From the NCBI RefSeq assembly GCF_003864335.1, contig NZ_BEXA01000005.1, forward strand, positions 1 to 64,000: a stretch of DNA of 64,000 bases, written 5' to 3'. Each line of letters opens with the position of its first letter. Positions within the stretch are counted from its first letter, which is position 1. Below, piece by piece: positions 19,738 to 29,183 of this stretch. Under the pieces are notes generated by a model. It was not told the origin of the DNA and ran no database searches. It worked only from the letters and a program-made list of their open reading frames with translations. The DNA comes from Lentilactobacillus kosonis (GTDB taxonomy: Bacteria > Bacillota > Bacilli > Lactobacillales > Lactobacillaceae). A program made the position numbers and the translations under genes.

Positions 19738-19927
19738 ATCTCTCCTCCAAAAATACTTTCAAAGACATGATACCCCAAATTACTTTGAAGAAAAATTCTC
19801 CATCCGAAACATCACCATTTCTTATTGTCTAATAATCATTAATTAATATTCGCATTCTAAATCATCGGAATATTCCTTGCTTTTTCTTACCTGAACAAGT
19901 ACATTGTCAGACACCATCTTAATAATA

Positions 19928-19973
19928 AATGCCCTCGATACCGGATTATATCCAATATCGAAGGCATTTTTTT
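19928..19973. terminator. Terminator of the quinone oxidoreductase gene
   Basis: ATGCCCTCGATA / TATCGAAGGCAT hairpin with flanking A/T tracts. Confidence 0.8.
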
Positions 19974-19990
19974 ACTTGTATTAATTAAGA

Positions 19991-20974
19991 TTAAAACTTG
20001 ATAATGGTTCTACCCGTATGGTGTCCCGACTGGATTTTGGCAACTTCGTCAGGGATTTGGTCAATGCCAATTTCAGTTACTTGCAGCTGATCAGTGATAT
20101 CCCAATCAGATGCCAACAAGCTCCAAATCCATTGACGCTTATCACTATCGACAGCCACTGAATCGATTCCAACTAAGGAAACCGCCCGTAATATGAATGG
20201 TAATACCGTAGTTAGTAATTGGGTACCCCCAGCGTTCCCCGTAATGGCAACTGAACCACCATAGGAAATTGTTGGCAGAATTTGGCTGGTAACTTCGCCA
20301 CCCACCGCATCAATCGCGTAGTCATACTTAGCTGAAGTTAGCGGCTTTTGGTCCTTATCTAATCGACTAGCGGTAATTACGTGATCCGCTCCAAATTCTC
20401 GGGCCGTTTTTTCTCGTTCACCTGAATGAACTAACCCAGTCACTGATTGGAATCCTAATTGTTTCAGTAGGGCAATAGCCACACTTCCTACGCCACCAGT
20501 TGCTCCAGCAACCAAGATTCTTGCTTTGGGATTTTTTAGCCCAAGTTGCTGTAATTTTTCAACAGCCAGTGCAGCCGTAAAACCAGCAGTTCCCCAAATC
20601 ATGGCTTCACGCATACTCATCGTTTCAGGAATATGAACTAGCCACTTACCCGGAACGCGAGCGTATTCAGCAAAACCACCAGTGTGGGTTACCCCAACAT
20701 CATATCCCGTTAACAAAACTTCATCACCTGGGACAAACTCAGGATCATCTGACTGGACGACTTCACCACTAAAATCAACGCCTGGAATCATGGGATAATT
20801 GTTAACCACCCCACCATTAGGTTGAAAAGCCAACATATCTTTATAGTTTAGTGACGAGTAATTAACTCGAACGATGACGTTGCCTTCAGATAACATTGAA
20901 AGATCAATCATTTCTCGCTGGAAACTCAATTGATTATTATTTTCGCGAATCACAATTGCATTAAATTTATCCAT
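19991..20974 (-). CDS. YhdH/YhfP-family quinone oxidoreductase
   Basis: A 327-residue zinc-free medium-chain dehydrogenase. YhdH-type marks: YSSLNYKDMLA, IPGVDFSGEV, VLLTGYDVGVTHTGGFAEYA and the nucleotide loop ATGGVGSVA. Members reduce activated double bonds such as acryloyl-CoA or quinones with NADPH. Single gene between two terminators. Confidence 0.9.
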   Translation of the reverse strand: MDKFNAIVIRENNNQLSFQREMIDLSMLSEGNVIVRVNYSSLNYKDMLAFQPNGGVVNNYPMIPGVDFSGEVVQSDDPEFVPGDEVLLTGYDVGVTHTGGFAEYARVPGKWLVHIPETMSMREAMIWGTAGFTAALAVEKLQQLGLKNPKARILVAGATGGVGSVAIALLKQLGFQSVTGLVHSGEREKTAREFGADHVITASRLDKDQKPLTSAKYDYAIDAVGGEVTSQILPTISYGGSVAITGNAGGTQLLTTVLPFILRAVSLVGIDSVAVDSDKRQWIWSLLASDWDITDQLQVTEIGIDQIPDEVAKIQSGHHTGRTIIKF

Positions 20975-21064
20975 TTACTTTCACCACCTAACAGCAGGAT
21001 ACCTTATTTTAATACCTTTTAGTAGCATAATGCCCTATTCTTTAAAGTCCTTTCATTTAGCACA

Positions 21065-21106
21065 AAAAATAACCGTCCCAGCGTCAATTGACTTAGGACG
21101 GTTATC
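21065..21106 (-). terminator. Terminator
   Basis: ATAACCGTCC / GGACGGTTAT hairpin, A-rich on the plus side, so a T tract on the minus strand. It would end the mannitol dehydrogenase operon. Confidence 0.75.
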
Positions 21107-21140
21107 GGAAGTTTTAAAATGGAAGTTTTAAAAACAGGAA

Positions 21141-21533
21141 TTAAAGAATTTGACAGAACTCTAGCTTTTCATTGTTGGGCCCTAATACATTGAAGAAGCG
21201 AATTCCGTTATCCCAAAATGATGGGATTGATTGAATTTCACTATCGATGACGTTTAGGCCTAATTTATGAGCTTCATCGAAAGCTTTGTCAACATCAGTT
21301 GTGTTAATAGAGATATGACTAATTGATCCTTCATCACGAACTTCAGTAATTTCACCATTATATGTTTCGATGGTTAAATTACCTAATCTCATAAAGGCGC
21401 AACGATTATCGCCATTTGGAAAGTCACCGGCTTTTTCAAAGCCAAGTTTTTCGTAAAAGGCAATAGTTTCATCTAAATCTTTGGCCGGAATTCCAATATG
21501 TTGTACTCCGGTAATATAGTCAGTTAAACTCAT
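21141..21533 (-). CDS. VOC-family (glyoxalase-like) protein
   Basis: A 130-residue protein with two beta-alpha-beta-beta-beta units typical of the vicinal oxygen chelate fold (VQHIGIPAKDLDETIAFYEKLGF, then SHISINTTDVDKAF). Metal ligands His (first strand) and Glu (LEFCQ at the end) are present. It could be a glyoxalase or resistance protein; last gene behind the permease-like and mannitol dehydrogenase genes, so it may act on a reactive sugar by-product. Confidence 0.8.
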   Translation of the reverse strand: MSLTDYITGVQHIGIPAKDLDETIAFYEKLGFEKAGDFPNGDNRCAFMRLGNLTIETYNGEITEVRDEGSISHISINTTDVDKAFDEAHKLGLNVIDSEIQSIPSFWDNGIRFFNVLGPNNEKLEFCQIL

Positions 21534-21560
21534 TATTAAGTCTCCTATTCAGTTACTTTT

Positions 21561-22299
21561 TTACCAACATTCTAATTTTTGGTGTTTCAAGCCTCTAAAG
21601 ATTCGCTTATCAGCCCATCCTGTGACAGCCCCTTGGCATAGAAATGCAAAGATGGTTCCCAAACCAAAGTTAGTAAATTGACGAGTGATGATAATCGCAA
21701 TAATTGCCATAATTGTAGGTGGGATGTATGAAACCCACATCGCAATTGCCGCACTCCCCTTGAAGTACTTAAATCTCAAAATTTGCATCAAATCATCAGC
21801 AGGGTGTAACACGAAGTTAACCCGTTGATAAATTGAAATTGCAGTCCCGATTAATGCGACTCCAAAAAAGTTTAATAATACGTAAAAGCCAATCATTAGT
21901 GGTGTCTTAGCATCTGGTAGGCCGCTAAATACTGGATACTTACCCAAAGAAAAAATCTTCAAAGATTTGAATCATTGCTGAAAATGGTACCATGAAAATC
22001 AAATTTCCCAAAATTCGTTTCAAATCAAATTTACCGACCAATACAGCGTTTAAAACGGAAATCAACATTCCCAAAATCAAGAATGCCCAGAATAAATTCC
22101 AGTGAAGGGCCGTTCCTAAGTTTGCTTCGGCCGCAGTCCAGTACGCTGATCCTAAAAATGATGGATGAATTTTAGCACTAGTAACTAATGTTAAAACGTT
22201 CCCAGCTGAATTAATAATCAATGAAACAACAAAGTAAAATGTAGCCATCGAAGGTGATAACGCCTTCGACTTTTCAATGCTTGCAGGAGTTTCAGTCAT
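21561..22299 (-). CDS. YczE/YitT-like membrane protein, putative fructose permease copy 1 (frameshifted)
   Basis: A membrane protein of 245 residues after removing one G (near 21942, in TTTGGGTAAG). About six hydrophobic segments. It is an obvious paralog of the 245-residue protein at 48173-48910, sharing TSAKIHPS-LGSAYWTAAEANL, LHPADDLMQILRFKYFKG and NFGLGTIFAFL. This copy follows mannitol dehydrogenase, and the other lies in a fructokinase operon. Both contexts concern free fructose, so uptake of fructose (or export of mannitol) is a reasonable inference, not shown. Confidence 0.65.
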
Positions 22300-22313
22300 T
22301 TATATCACCTGTC

Positions 22314-23320
22314 TTAATCTTGATTGCCGACTTTGACAACAGCCTTACTTACGTTAGTAATCTTGCCTTGAACAAAATCTTCAACTTCTTCAAGATCAAG
22401 AACATGGCTGATTAAGTCTTCAACATTCAACTTACCGCTTGAGAGCAATGCAAGTGAATCCTTGAATGAGTATGGGTTAATAAATGAACCTTGAATAGTT
22501 AATTGCTTTTGGAAAATTTCGTAAGTGTTCATAGTGAATTTTTGAGTTGGTTTACCAACCCCAAACATCAATACTTGTGCACCCTTCTTAGTAGCAGCAA
22601 TGGCCTGTTCTTGAGTTGATGGTAGTCCAACGGCTTCGATAACCACATCGTAGTCAGCAGGAATTTCATCTTTTTCAGTATTAAATGTGTTAGTAACCCC
22701 AAAGTGTTCCTTGTTGTTGGCAAGCTTTGCATCACTCCGACCAGCTAAATCAACTTGGTGAATACCGTATGCTTGAAGCACTTGAGCAAAGATTTGGCCC
22801 ATGAAGCCATCACCAATGACCAATGCTTTTGGTATGGGGTAACTTTAAGTAATTTAACACCATGAATCGCACATGAAATTGGTTCAACCGTAGCAGCAGC
22901 CTTCAATGAAACATTATCAGGAACTGGGTAAACTACTGAAGCTGGGGCAGTGAATTGTTGTTCGAGACCACCATTTCTAGTAACACCGATAGCTGAAAGA
23001 TTGTTACATAGTTCTGGACGATCAGTTAAACAGAATTCGCATTGGCCACAATAGATGTTAGGGTCAACTGATACTCGATCACCGACTTTAAGGTCAGTAA
23101 CTTCTGAACCAACTTCAGCAACTACTCCTGAGTTTTCGTGACCTAAAACAATTGGTGGCACAGCATCGGCTGAACCTGGTAGACCAGCATACAATGCATG
23201 GTCAGTTCCACAAATACCAGCATAAGCAGTATTGATCAATACTTCATTAGGTTTTAATTCTTGGGGCTTGATATCTTCAATTTCAAGTTTTTCTACGCCT
23301 TCTAAGACAAGTGCTTTCAT
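22314..23320 (-). CDS. Mannitol 2-dehydrogenase, zinc type (frameshifted)
   Basis: About 335 residues after adding one A near 22829 (CAAAAGCATT). A medium-chain dehydrogenase with catalytic zinc ligands Cys37 and His61/Glu62 and the structural cluster CGQCEFC...C. It resembles the mannitol dehydrogenase of heterofermentative lactic acid bacteria (GTDHALYAGLPGSADAVP, SCAIHGVKLLKVTPYQK). It reduces fructose to mannitol and reoxidises NAD(P)H. First gene of an operon with the permease-like protein and the VOC protein. Confidence 0.9.
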
Positions 23321-23434
23321 AATTATTAATTCCTCCGAATAGTAAAAAATAATAGTATGAGAAACAGTGAGCAAGAGCTTGCGAACCATTTCACTTAATT
23401 CAACGTCAATATCGTAACACCATCTTTTAATTTG

Positions 23435-23448
23435 TGCAACCGGTTGTC
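23435..23448. promoter_or_regulatory. LacI-type operator candidate before mannitol dehydrogenase
   Basis: TGCAACCGGTTGTC contains the near-palindrome GCAACC|GGTTGT, with the central CG of LacI/CcpA-family sites. It overlaps a possible -35 TTGCAC (minus strand), 17 bases before TACGAT. Confidence 0.45.
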
Positions 23449-23575
23449 TTATTATAAAAACACCATTGTCAAGGCGTACCACTTCTCGGATTAATTCAAT
23501 TATCTATATTATATCCTACTTTCCACTTGCTTACCGATTGAAAAAATATTCAGATTGTGATTTTTTTATAAAAAA

Positions 23576-23612
23576 GAAAAAGCCCATTATCACTAGTGAT
23601 AATGGGCTTTAA
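23576..23612 (-). terminator. Terminator
   Basis: AAGCCCATTATCACT / AGTGATAATGGGCTT hairpin after the stop of the dehydrogenase. Confidence 0.85.
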
Positions 23613-23619
23613 AAATAAT

Positions 23620-24807
23620 TTATAAATTTTCAGTGGTCATTGAGTCACGATAGATTGCTTTAACATCATCTGGTGTTAACTTAATGTAACCATTTCGACT
23701 AAGATCACCTGTGGTTACAGCACTTTCAGCCATAGCATCAAAGTTAGTTTCATCTTTAATGCCCACCTCTGGTAATGTCATTTCAAATCCTAGTGAACTA
23801 ATCCAATCATAGGTTTGCTTAATGGCTTCACTACCGGCTTCGTTTTCGTCCGAAACGGTGATGCCCCAAACATTCTTAGCAAATCTAGCCAAAAGTTCGT
23901 GGGTCGAAGAATCTTTTTGCACCGCCTTTAACCAACGAGGTGTCAAAATACCCAAACCAACTCCATGAGTAATATCATAATATGCTGATAGTTCATGTTC
24001 CATTGGATGAACGGTCCAGTTATTGACATCGCCTAAACCAACAATTCCATTTAGCGCCATCGTTGCGTTCCACATCAAGTTAGCCCGAGCATCATAGTTA
24101 TCTGGTTCCTTAATCGCCACTGGAGCCCACTTAATTACTGAGCGCATTAGTCCTTCGATTAAGCCTTTAGAAACATCGTTATTGATTGACCGATCGAAGT
24201 ATTGTTCAATCAAATGACTCATAATATCCATTGACCCAGCCGCAGTTTGCCGAGTTGGCACTGTGAATGTCAAGCTAGGATCAAGGAAAGAAACTGCTGG
24301 AGTATTAGGACCACCAGTACCAAATTTTTGATGGGTCTCAGGGTTAGAAATTACCGAGCCACGATTCATTTCTGAACCAGTAGCTGATAAGGTCAAAATA
24401 TCAACCAATGGTAATTGTTTTAATGCCATTCGCTTACCAGAGTCAAGAACCAGGTCCCAAGGGTCGCCTTCATAATATCTAGCAGAGCCAATGACTTTAC
24501 TAGCATCAATTACTGAGCCACCACCAACTGCTAAGATAACGTCAATGTTATTATCCTTAACTAACTGTTGACCCTTTCTAACAGAATCAATCTTTGGATT
24601 AGGTTCAATTCCCGGTAATTCAGTAATATTAAGACCATCAAGGGCCTTAAGAACTCGGTCATACAATCCTGACCGTTTAACAGACTGACCACCATATACC
24701 AGTAAGACATTACCACCAAAACTGGTAATCACATCACGTAATTCACTATCAATTCGATCTTTACCGAATCTGATATCGGTTGGATTTTTAAAACTAAAGT
24801 TTTCCAT
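23620..24807 (-). CDS. Iron-containing alcohol dehydrogenase, butanol dehydrogenase/YqhD type
   Basis: An intact protein of 395-396 residues. It has the cofactor loop GGGSVIDASKVIG, LSATGSEMNRGSVI and metal ligands in MSHLIEQYF, HPMEHELSA and DITHGVGL. The YqhD/BDH group reduces a wide range of aldehydes with NADPH. Start taken as the ATG at 24807, nine bases after GGAGGG; a TTG one codon earlier is also possible. Single gene. Confidence 0.9.
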   Translation of the reverse strand: MENFSFKNPTDIRFGKDRIDSELRDVITSFGGNVLLVYGGQSVKRSGLYDRVLKALDGLNITELPGIEPNPKIDSVRKGQQLVKDNNIDVILAVGGGSVIDASKVIGSARYYEGDPWDLVLDSGKRMALKQLPLVDILTLSATGSEMNRGSVISNPETHQKFGTGGPNTPAVSFLDPSLTFTVPTRQTAAGSMDIMSHLIEQYFDRSINNDVSKGLIEGLMRSVIKWAPVAIKEPDNYDARANLMWNATMALNGIVGLGDVNNWTVHPMEHELSAYYDITHGVGLGILTPRWLKAVQKDSSTHELLARFAKNVWGITVSDENEAGSEAIKQTYDWISSLGFEMTLPEVGIKDETNFDAMAESAVTTGDLSRNGYIKLTPDDVKAIYRDSMTTENL

Positions 24808-24874
24808 CAAATAAACCCTCCATTTCAGATATTAATTTTATACCGAAACAGAGGGAAAAACGACCATTTGACCT

Positions 24875-25730
24875 TTATTTGTTTAGATAACTGAGTGGTT
24901 TTTTAACTTCCACCTTGGTACCGTCGTACTTGTCTTTAATATATTTTTGAATGACTGGTTCATGATATAACTCAACCAACTTTTTATACTTAGCATTATC
25001 AGCATGCTTCTTAGACGTTGCTAGGATATTAATATTGTCCTTAGTACTGTCATTGACCTGCTCATGAAAATTGAATCTTTCAGTACATTTAGATTGCCTT
25101 CGAGAGCCACTGTATTTGAAATTAGCACTACGGGAACGCTCTTTAATACCCGCGGACCAGTTGTATCATCAATTTCATTAAATTTTAAATGATGCGGATT
25201 ATAAATAATATCACGGGTATCGCTTAACGCGTTAAATCCAGGCTTTAATTTTAGTAGACCAGCGGTTTGCAATAATAATAAGTCTCTCGAAGTATTAGCC
25301 GGATTATTAGCAATTGCAACGGTTGTGCCGTTAGGAATATCCTTAACGTTGTGATATTTATTTGAGTAAATTCCTAGTGGCTCAAGGTATGTAGTTCCCA
25401 ACGCTCTTAGTTGCCCATTTTTATTTTCTTGATTATAAGCTTGCAAGTAAGACCATGATTGAAAGGCGTTCACGTCAACTGTTCCATCGGTAGTCGCCTT
25501 GTTTAATTGTACTCCGTCAGTAATTTGTTTAACGCTAATGTTTAAACCTAATTTTTTAGCCTGCGGACTCTTAGCAATATGCTGCCAAATATCATAATCT
25601 GATCCTTGTGAGCCAACCACAATTTGATTATGGCTGGCCGAGTTGGCAGTCAATGAATGGACCCCAACCCCAGTCCAACAATCACTACTAATGCTCCCAC
25701 GATATATTCGATTCGTTTTGGTAACTTCAT
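24875..25730 (-). CDS. metQ: MetQ/NlpA-family methionine-binding protein (frameshifted twice)
   Basis: About 285 residues after correction. The NlpA fold is clear (IVVGSQGSDYDIWQHIA, TDGVQLNKATTDGTVDVNAF, IPNGTTVAIANNPAN). Breaks near 25663 (one G short in CTGGGGTTGG) and 25062 (one T short in ATTTTCATG). The N-terminus has a membrane segment but no lipobox cysteine, so it is held by an uncleaved anchor or is released. No ABC ATPase or permease gene is adjacent. The Met-type T-box at the start of the operon supports methionine as the ligand. Confidence 0.8.
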
Positions 25731-25756
25731 TTGATAACTTCCTCTCTGTATTAAAA

Positions 25757-26527
25757 TTATCGATACTCCATTCCACCATCCACGAGCAAAGATTGACCAG
25801 TTAAGTAGCTACCCTCAGGTGATGCAAAAAAGCTCACCACATTAGCGACATCTTCAGGAGTTGCTTCGCGACCTAAAGAGATTTCAGACAACACATCTTT
25901 TTGTTGATCAGGAATTGTTTTAGATTTAATTGCCGCGGTTCTTTTATCAATTGCATCCCGCATCGGTGTCCGCACCACCCCAGGATTATATGCATTAACC
26001 GTGATTTGATATTTGGCCAATTCTTTAGAAGCTGATTGAGTTAGTCCACGAACGCCAAATTTTGAAGCCGAATATGCGCTTTGAAGAGCTGATGCTTCAA
26101 CCCCAGCTAACGAAGCCGCATTAATAATCCGACCACCGTGTCCCTGACTAATAAAATGCTTGGCGGCAATTCGAATTCCCCAGAATGTGCCTAGTAAATT
26201 AACATCAATCAATCGCTTAATCTTTTCGGGTTCAGAGTCCACAATCGAATCAATAAAGGCCACCCCCGCGTTATTAACAAATACCGCCAACTCGCCTAAA
26301 TCGGCCACTGCCTGGTCAACTGCCTTAGAAAAATCCTCTTCATTAGCGATATCTACTTGGTAGGCAGTAGCGGTATTCCCGCTAGCAACTAATTCAGCTG
26401 CAGTTTGCTTTGCCGTTTCAGCATTAATATCTAATACTCCGATGGCGTAGCCTTGCTGACTCAACTTCTTTGCCACTGCTTTACCAATTCCTTGTCCAGC
26501 ACCTGTTACAATTGCTAATTTTGTCAA
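25757..26527 (-). CDS. SDR oxidoreductase, diacetyl/acetoin reductase type
   Basis: A 256-residue short-chain dehydrogenase with TGAGQGIG, NNAG, Ser (AASLAG), YSASK and the PGVVRTPM region, close in pattern to (S)-acetoin-forming diacetyl reductases (ButA). The TTG at 26527 behind GGTGGAAA is taken as start; an upstream extension has no ribosome binding site. It is the first gene after a Met-type T-box and is followed by metQ, an unexpected pairing. Confidence 0.8.
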   Translation of the reverse strand: MTKLAIVTGAGQGIGKAVAKKLSQQGYAIGVLDINAETAKQTAAELVASGNTATAYQVDIANEEDFSKAVDQAVADLGELAVFVNNAGVAFIDSIVDSEPEKIKRLIDVNLLGTFWGIRIAAKHFISQGHGGRIINAASLAGVEASALQSAYSASKFGVRGLTQSASKELAKYQITVNAYNPGVVRTPMRDAIDKRTAAIKSKTIPDQQKDVLSEISLGREATPEDVANVVSFFASPEGSYLTGQSLLVDGGMEYR

Positions 26528-26560
26528 TATTTCCACCCCACTAACTTTGAATGACAATAC

Positions 26561-26840
26561 AAAAAGCCGTTTCTGTATTTAGTACAGAGACTTTTTATCG
26601 TGTTACCATTCTGAGTTTAATTATTTAGTCACCTAAACAAATCTCGCCAACCATCTTAAGACTATCCACTAGTAAAAATGGTGTGTCCCTTAACGAGGAC
26701 CAGCCCGTCTAACACTATTATTCTCATAATCGCGTTAGCCAATCATCGGCCATTTTCACCGTTTACCAAAGATTGACTTTCATCAATATGTCAACTCTCT
26801 GCACAATGGTTCCGGGCTACTTTCCGAATCGATTTGTTTA
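26561..26840 (-). promoter_or_regulatory. T-box leader, probably methionine type
   Basis: Minus strand shows a diverged T-box GAATGGTAACACG (26599-26611), then a terminator-like hairpin TCTGTA / TACAGA within AAAAAG...CTTTTT (26561-26596). The stem I signature GCAGAGAGTTGA...GTCAAT is at 26773-26802. ATG triplets in the expected specifier region (26744-26746 or 26751-26753), and TGGT matching a discriminator A, fit tRNA-Met. A weak promoter (TTGACT, 17, TAGATT) is at 26854-26882. This explains the 360-base gap. Confidence 0.7.
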
Positions 26841-26891
26841 AATCTTATTAGATAATCTATCATTTAATTTTAATTTAGTCAACACTGATTT

Positions 26892-27701
26892 TTAATAATT
26901 TAAATCGTCATTGTTTGTGGCCCTACTTTGAGCACCTTTTTTTCTTAAGTTAGCGGCGAAATGCAAATTAACAAATTTTTTCCAATAATCTTCGCTATAT
27001 CGGTACCTCACTCTGGTATTGGCTTTGTTTTTCCAAACCTTTGCATCACCCTTGCTAGCTAATTTCAATACGCTTTTAATTTGTCGGTTATCACTACTTA
27101 TTAATTTCCCGATAAGTCGTTGATTGAAGCCACTATATTGTGCCAATTGTTTTTTAGGTATATAGTACCGCCAATTTTTTAGCTTAATTTGTTTCAATGC
27201 TTGCGATAATACCTTTAGACGTTGGTCCATTTTTTGATCATTATACTGAATCACCACCGATTTAGTTATATAAAACGGCGTAACTATTTTATAATTTCTA
27301 GTGTAACTATACTGAGATCGCATCTTTTGGCGTTGAGCTGAACTTTTATAAGTTGCCAAACTCACAAATTTTTTATTAGGATGAACCTTATAAATCCATT
27401 GTTTGGCATTAATTTTAGTTTGAGCCTTTTGTAAAACCGCATTCGATTGACCAATTAATTTTTTAGCCACTGTAAAATCATTTCTTGATAGGTTAGATTT
27501 TGCCGCCTTATCAAGGCTAAACCTAAAATTATGCAAAGATACATATTTACGTGCTAATTTATTGATCCTTAATGACTCAGATGATGGTTCTGGAATACTA
27601 CTAAGCAGCTGGTTACTAGCTGCATCAGTAACCAATTGATTCGAAAAAACAAATAGAGATGCTAATAAAATTGCCGTTAAAGTCACTTTAAATTTATTCA
27701 T
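26892..27701 (-). CDS. Secreted basic protein of unknown function
   Basis: A 269-residue protein with a signal peptide (cleavage near TDA-AS) and a strongly basic, helical mature part with many Lys, Arg and Tyr residues. I see no known domain. The ATG at 27701 follows GGAGGAG with 8 bases; a GTG at 27710 lies inside the Shine-Dalgarno region. Single gene between the Met T-box unit and the aromatic cluster. It may bind wall polymers. Confidence 0.6.
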   Translation of the reverse strand: MNKFKVTLTAILLASLFVFSNQLVTDAASNQLLSSIPEPSSESLRINKLARKYVSLHNFRFSLDKAAKSNLSRNDFTVAKKLIGQSNAVLQKAQTKINAKQWIYKVHPNKKFVSLATYKSSAQRQKMRSQYSYTRNYKIVTPFYITKSVVIQYNDQKMDQRLKVLSQALKQIKLKNWRYYIPKKQLAQYSGFNQRLIGKLISSDNRQIKSVLKLASKGDAKVWKNKANTRVRYRYSEDYWKKFVNLHFAANLRKKGAQSRATNNDDLNY

Positions 27702-27791
27702 GCCACTCACTCCTCCATATTATAGTTATCATGCTATAACAAATATGTTCTTATTACTAGTGGCCTTAATACACTTCTGCAACCACTCCCA

Positions 27792-28661
27792 TCATTTTGA
27801 TCTTTGAAATATTTCTTCTTTCACCGCGGACATTATCAATTCAACTGGCATTGCTGTACCTGTCCATAATTTAAATGCCGCCGCTGCTTGAAAAACTAAC
27901 ATTCCTGTCCCGTTCATGGTAATGCAGCCATGCTGATTCGCGATTTCTAGTAATGGCGTGATTAATGGAAAATAAATCGCATCAAATACAACTTGACCTG
28001 TATGTAGTTCCGACAATTCTGTGTTTGTCAACGGCAATTCCCGACTACCAGCCATACCAATACTAGTCCCATTCACAATAATCTCCGCCGTCCGCATTAA
28101 CTTAATCAATAAATCGTGGTTGGCAAATGAAATCACCTTAACCTGGCTACCCCAACTTTGTAATTCCTGTTTAGTATCTTCAAAGGTGGAATTATTACGT
28201 TTAACAACTGTCACATGACGTACTCCAGCGTTAATTAATGCAAGGATTATTGCCCGGGCGGCCCCGCCTGCGCCTAGCACGAGCACTTGTTTTCCCTTTG
28301 CAGAGATACCTTGATTAGTTAATGCATTAATAAATCCTTGACCGTCAGTATTATATCCCTTCAATTGGCCCTGTTCGTTAACGATTGTATTCACCGCTCC
28401 AAGTTGGCTAGCGGAGTCTGACAATGAGTCTAAATAAGGAACCACCGATCTTTTAAAGGGCATCGATAGATTAACACCACCGATTTTCATCAGTCTCATG
28501 GAATCTAGAACTGGTTTAATCGTTTGCTCAGCCACATCAAACGCCATGTATATCGAATTGATTTGCAACTCGTTAAATGCCGTATTATGAATTAACGGCG
28601 ACATGCTGTGATGAGCTGGGTGTGCAATTAAGCCATACAGTTTCGTATTTGCATCAACCAT
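27792..28661 (-). CDS. aroE: Shikimate dehydrogenase
   Basis: An intact 289-residue enzyme reducing 3-dehydroshikimate to shikimate with NADPH. Substrate-site residues in HSMSPLIHN and NLSMPFKR, then the dinucleotide loop GAGGAARAI and NGTSIGM are clear. Its ATG follows the aroK stop directly. Last gene of the seven-gene aromatic operon. Confidence 0.95.
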   Translation of the reverse strand: MVDANTKLYGLIAHPAHHSMSPLIHNTAFNELQINSIYMAFDVAEQTIKPVLDSMRLMKIGGVNLSMPFKRSVVPYLDSLSDSASQLGAVNTIVNEQGQLKGYNTDGQGFINALTNQGISAKGKQVLVLGAGGAARAIILALINAGVRHVTVVKRNNSTFEDTKQELQSWGSQVKVISFANHDLLIKLMRTAEIIVNGTSIGMAGSRELPLTNTELSELHTGQVVFDAIYFPLITPLLEIANQHGCITMNGTGMLVFQAAAAFKLWTGTAMPVELIMSAVKEEIFQRSK

Positions 28662-29168
28662 CTACTTCACCACCTGAAATTGTTCCATAATTTGTTCAGT
28701 AACTTCTACTGGCGATAACCGATCAGTGTGAATTTGAAAATCACTCACTTGTGAGTATGCGATCTGGCGTTGTTTAAACAACTTGTTGAGCCCCGAGGGC
28801 CCCAATTGTTCTACCAGTGGCCGGCCATCACTATCAGTAATCCTTGCCAAGGTTGTCTCAATTGAAGCTGCCAGTAATACCACTGGTGCACCCATTTTAT
28901 TTAAAATTTGTTGATTATTTTCAGGAATTGGCGTTCCTCCACCAGTACTTAAAATGCCCGATAAATGCTCGGTATCACGCAAGCACTGTTGCTCGATTTT
29001 TCTAAATCCCGCTTCGCCGCTTTGTTCAAAAATTTCTTGAATCGACATGCCAGCTCGCTGAACTACCAGTTCATCGAGATCAAAGTACTCTTTGTCTAAT
29101 TTTTGAGCTAATAATTTGCCAACCGTTGATTTTCCACTACCCATAAATCCGACTAAGATTAAGTCCAT
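28662..29168 (-). CDS. aroK: Shikimate kinase
   Basis: A 168-residue kinase forming shikimate 3-phosphate. Walker A GFMGSGKSTVG, the substrate-binding Asp in FDLDELV, the GGGTPIPE loop and the DGRPLV lid are all in place. ATG at 29168 sits 8 bases after AGGAGG. Between tyrA and aroE. Confidence 0.95.
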   Translation of the reverse strand: MDLILVGFMGSGKSTVGKLLAQKLDKEYFDLDELVVQRAGMSIQEIFEQSGEAGFRKIEQQCLRDTEHLSGILSTGGGTPIPENNQQILNKMGAPVVLLAASIETTLARITDSDGRPLVEQLGPSGLNKLFKQRQIAYSQVSDFQIHTDRLSPVEVTEQIMEQFQVVK

Positions 29169-29183
29169 TGACACTACCTCCTA

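Noticed and set aside
26561-26840. SAM riboswitch before the SDR-metQ operon
   Set aside because: The SAM-I core (GAUGAAACC, GCAACC type elements) is absent; T-box features fit better.
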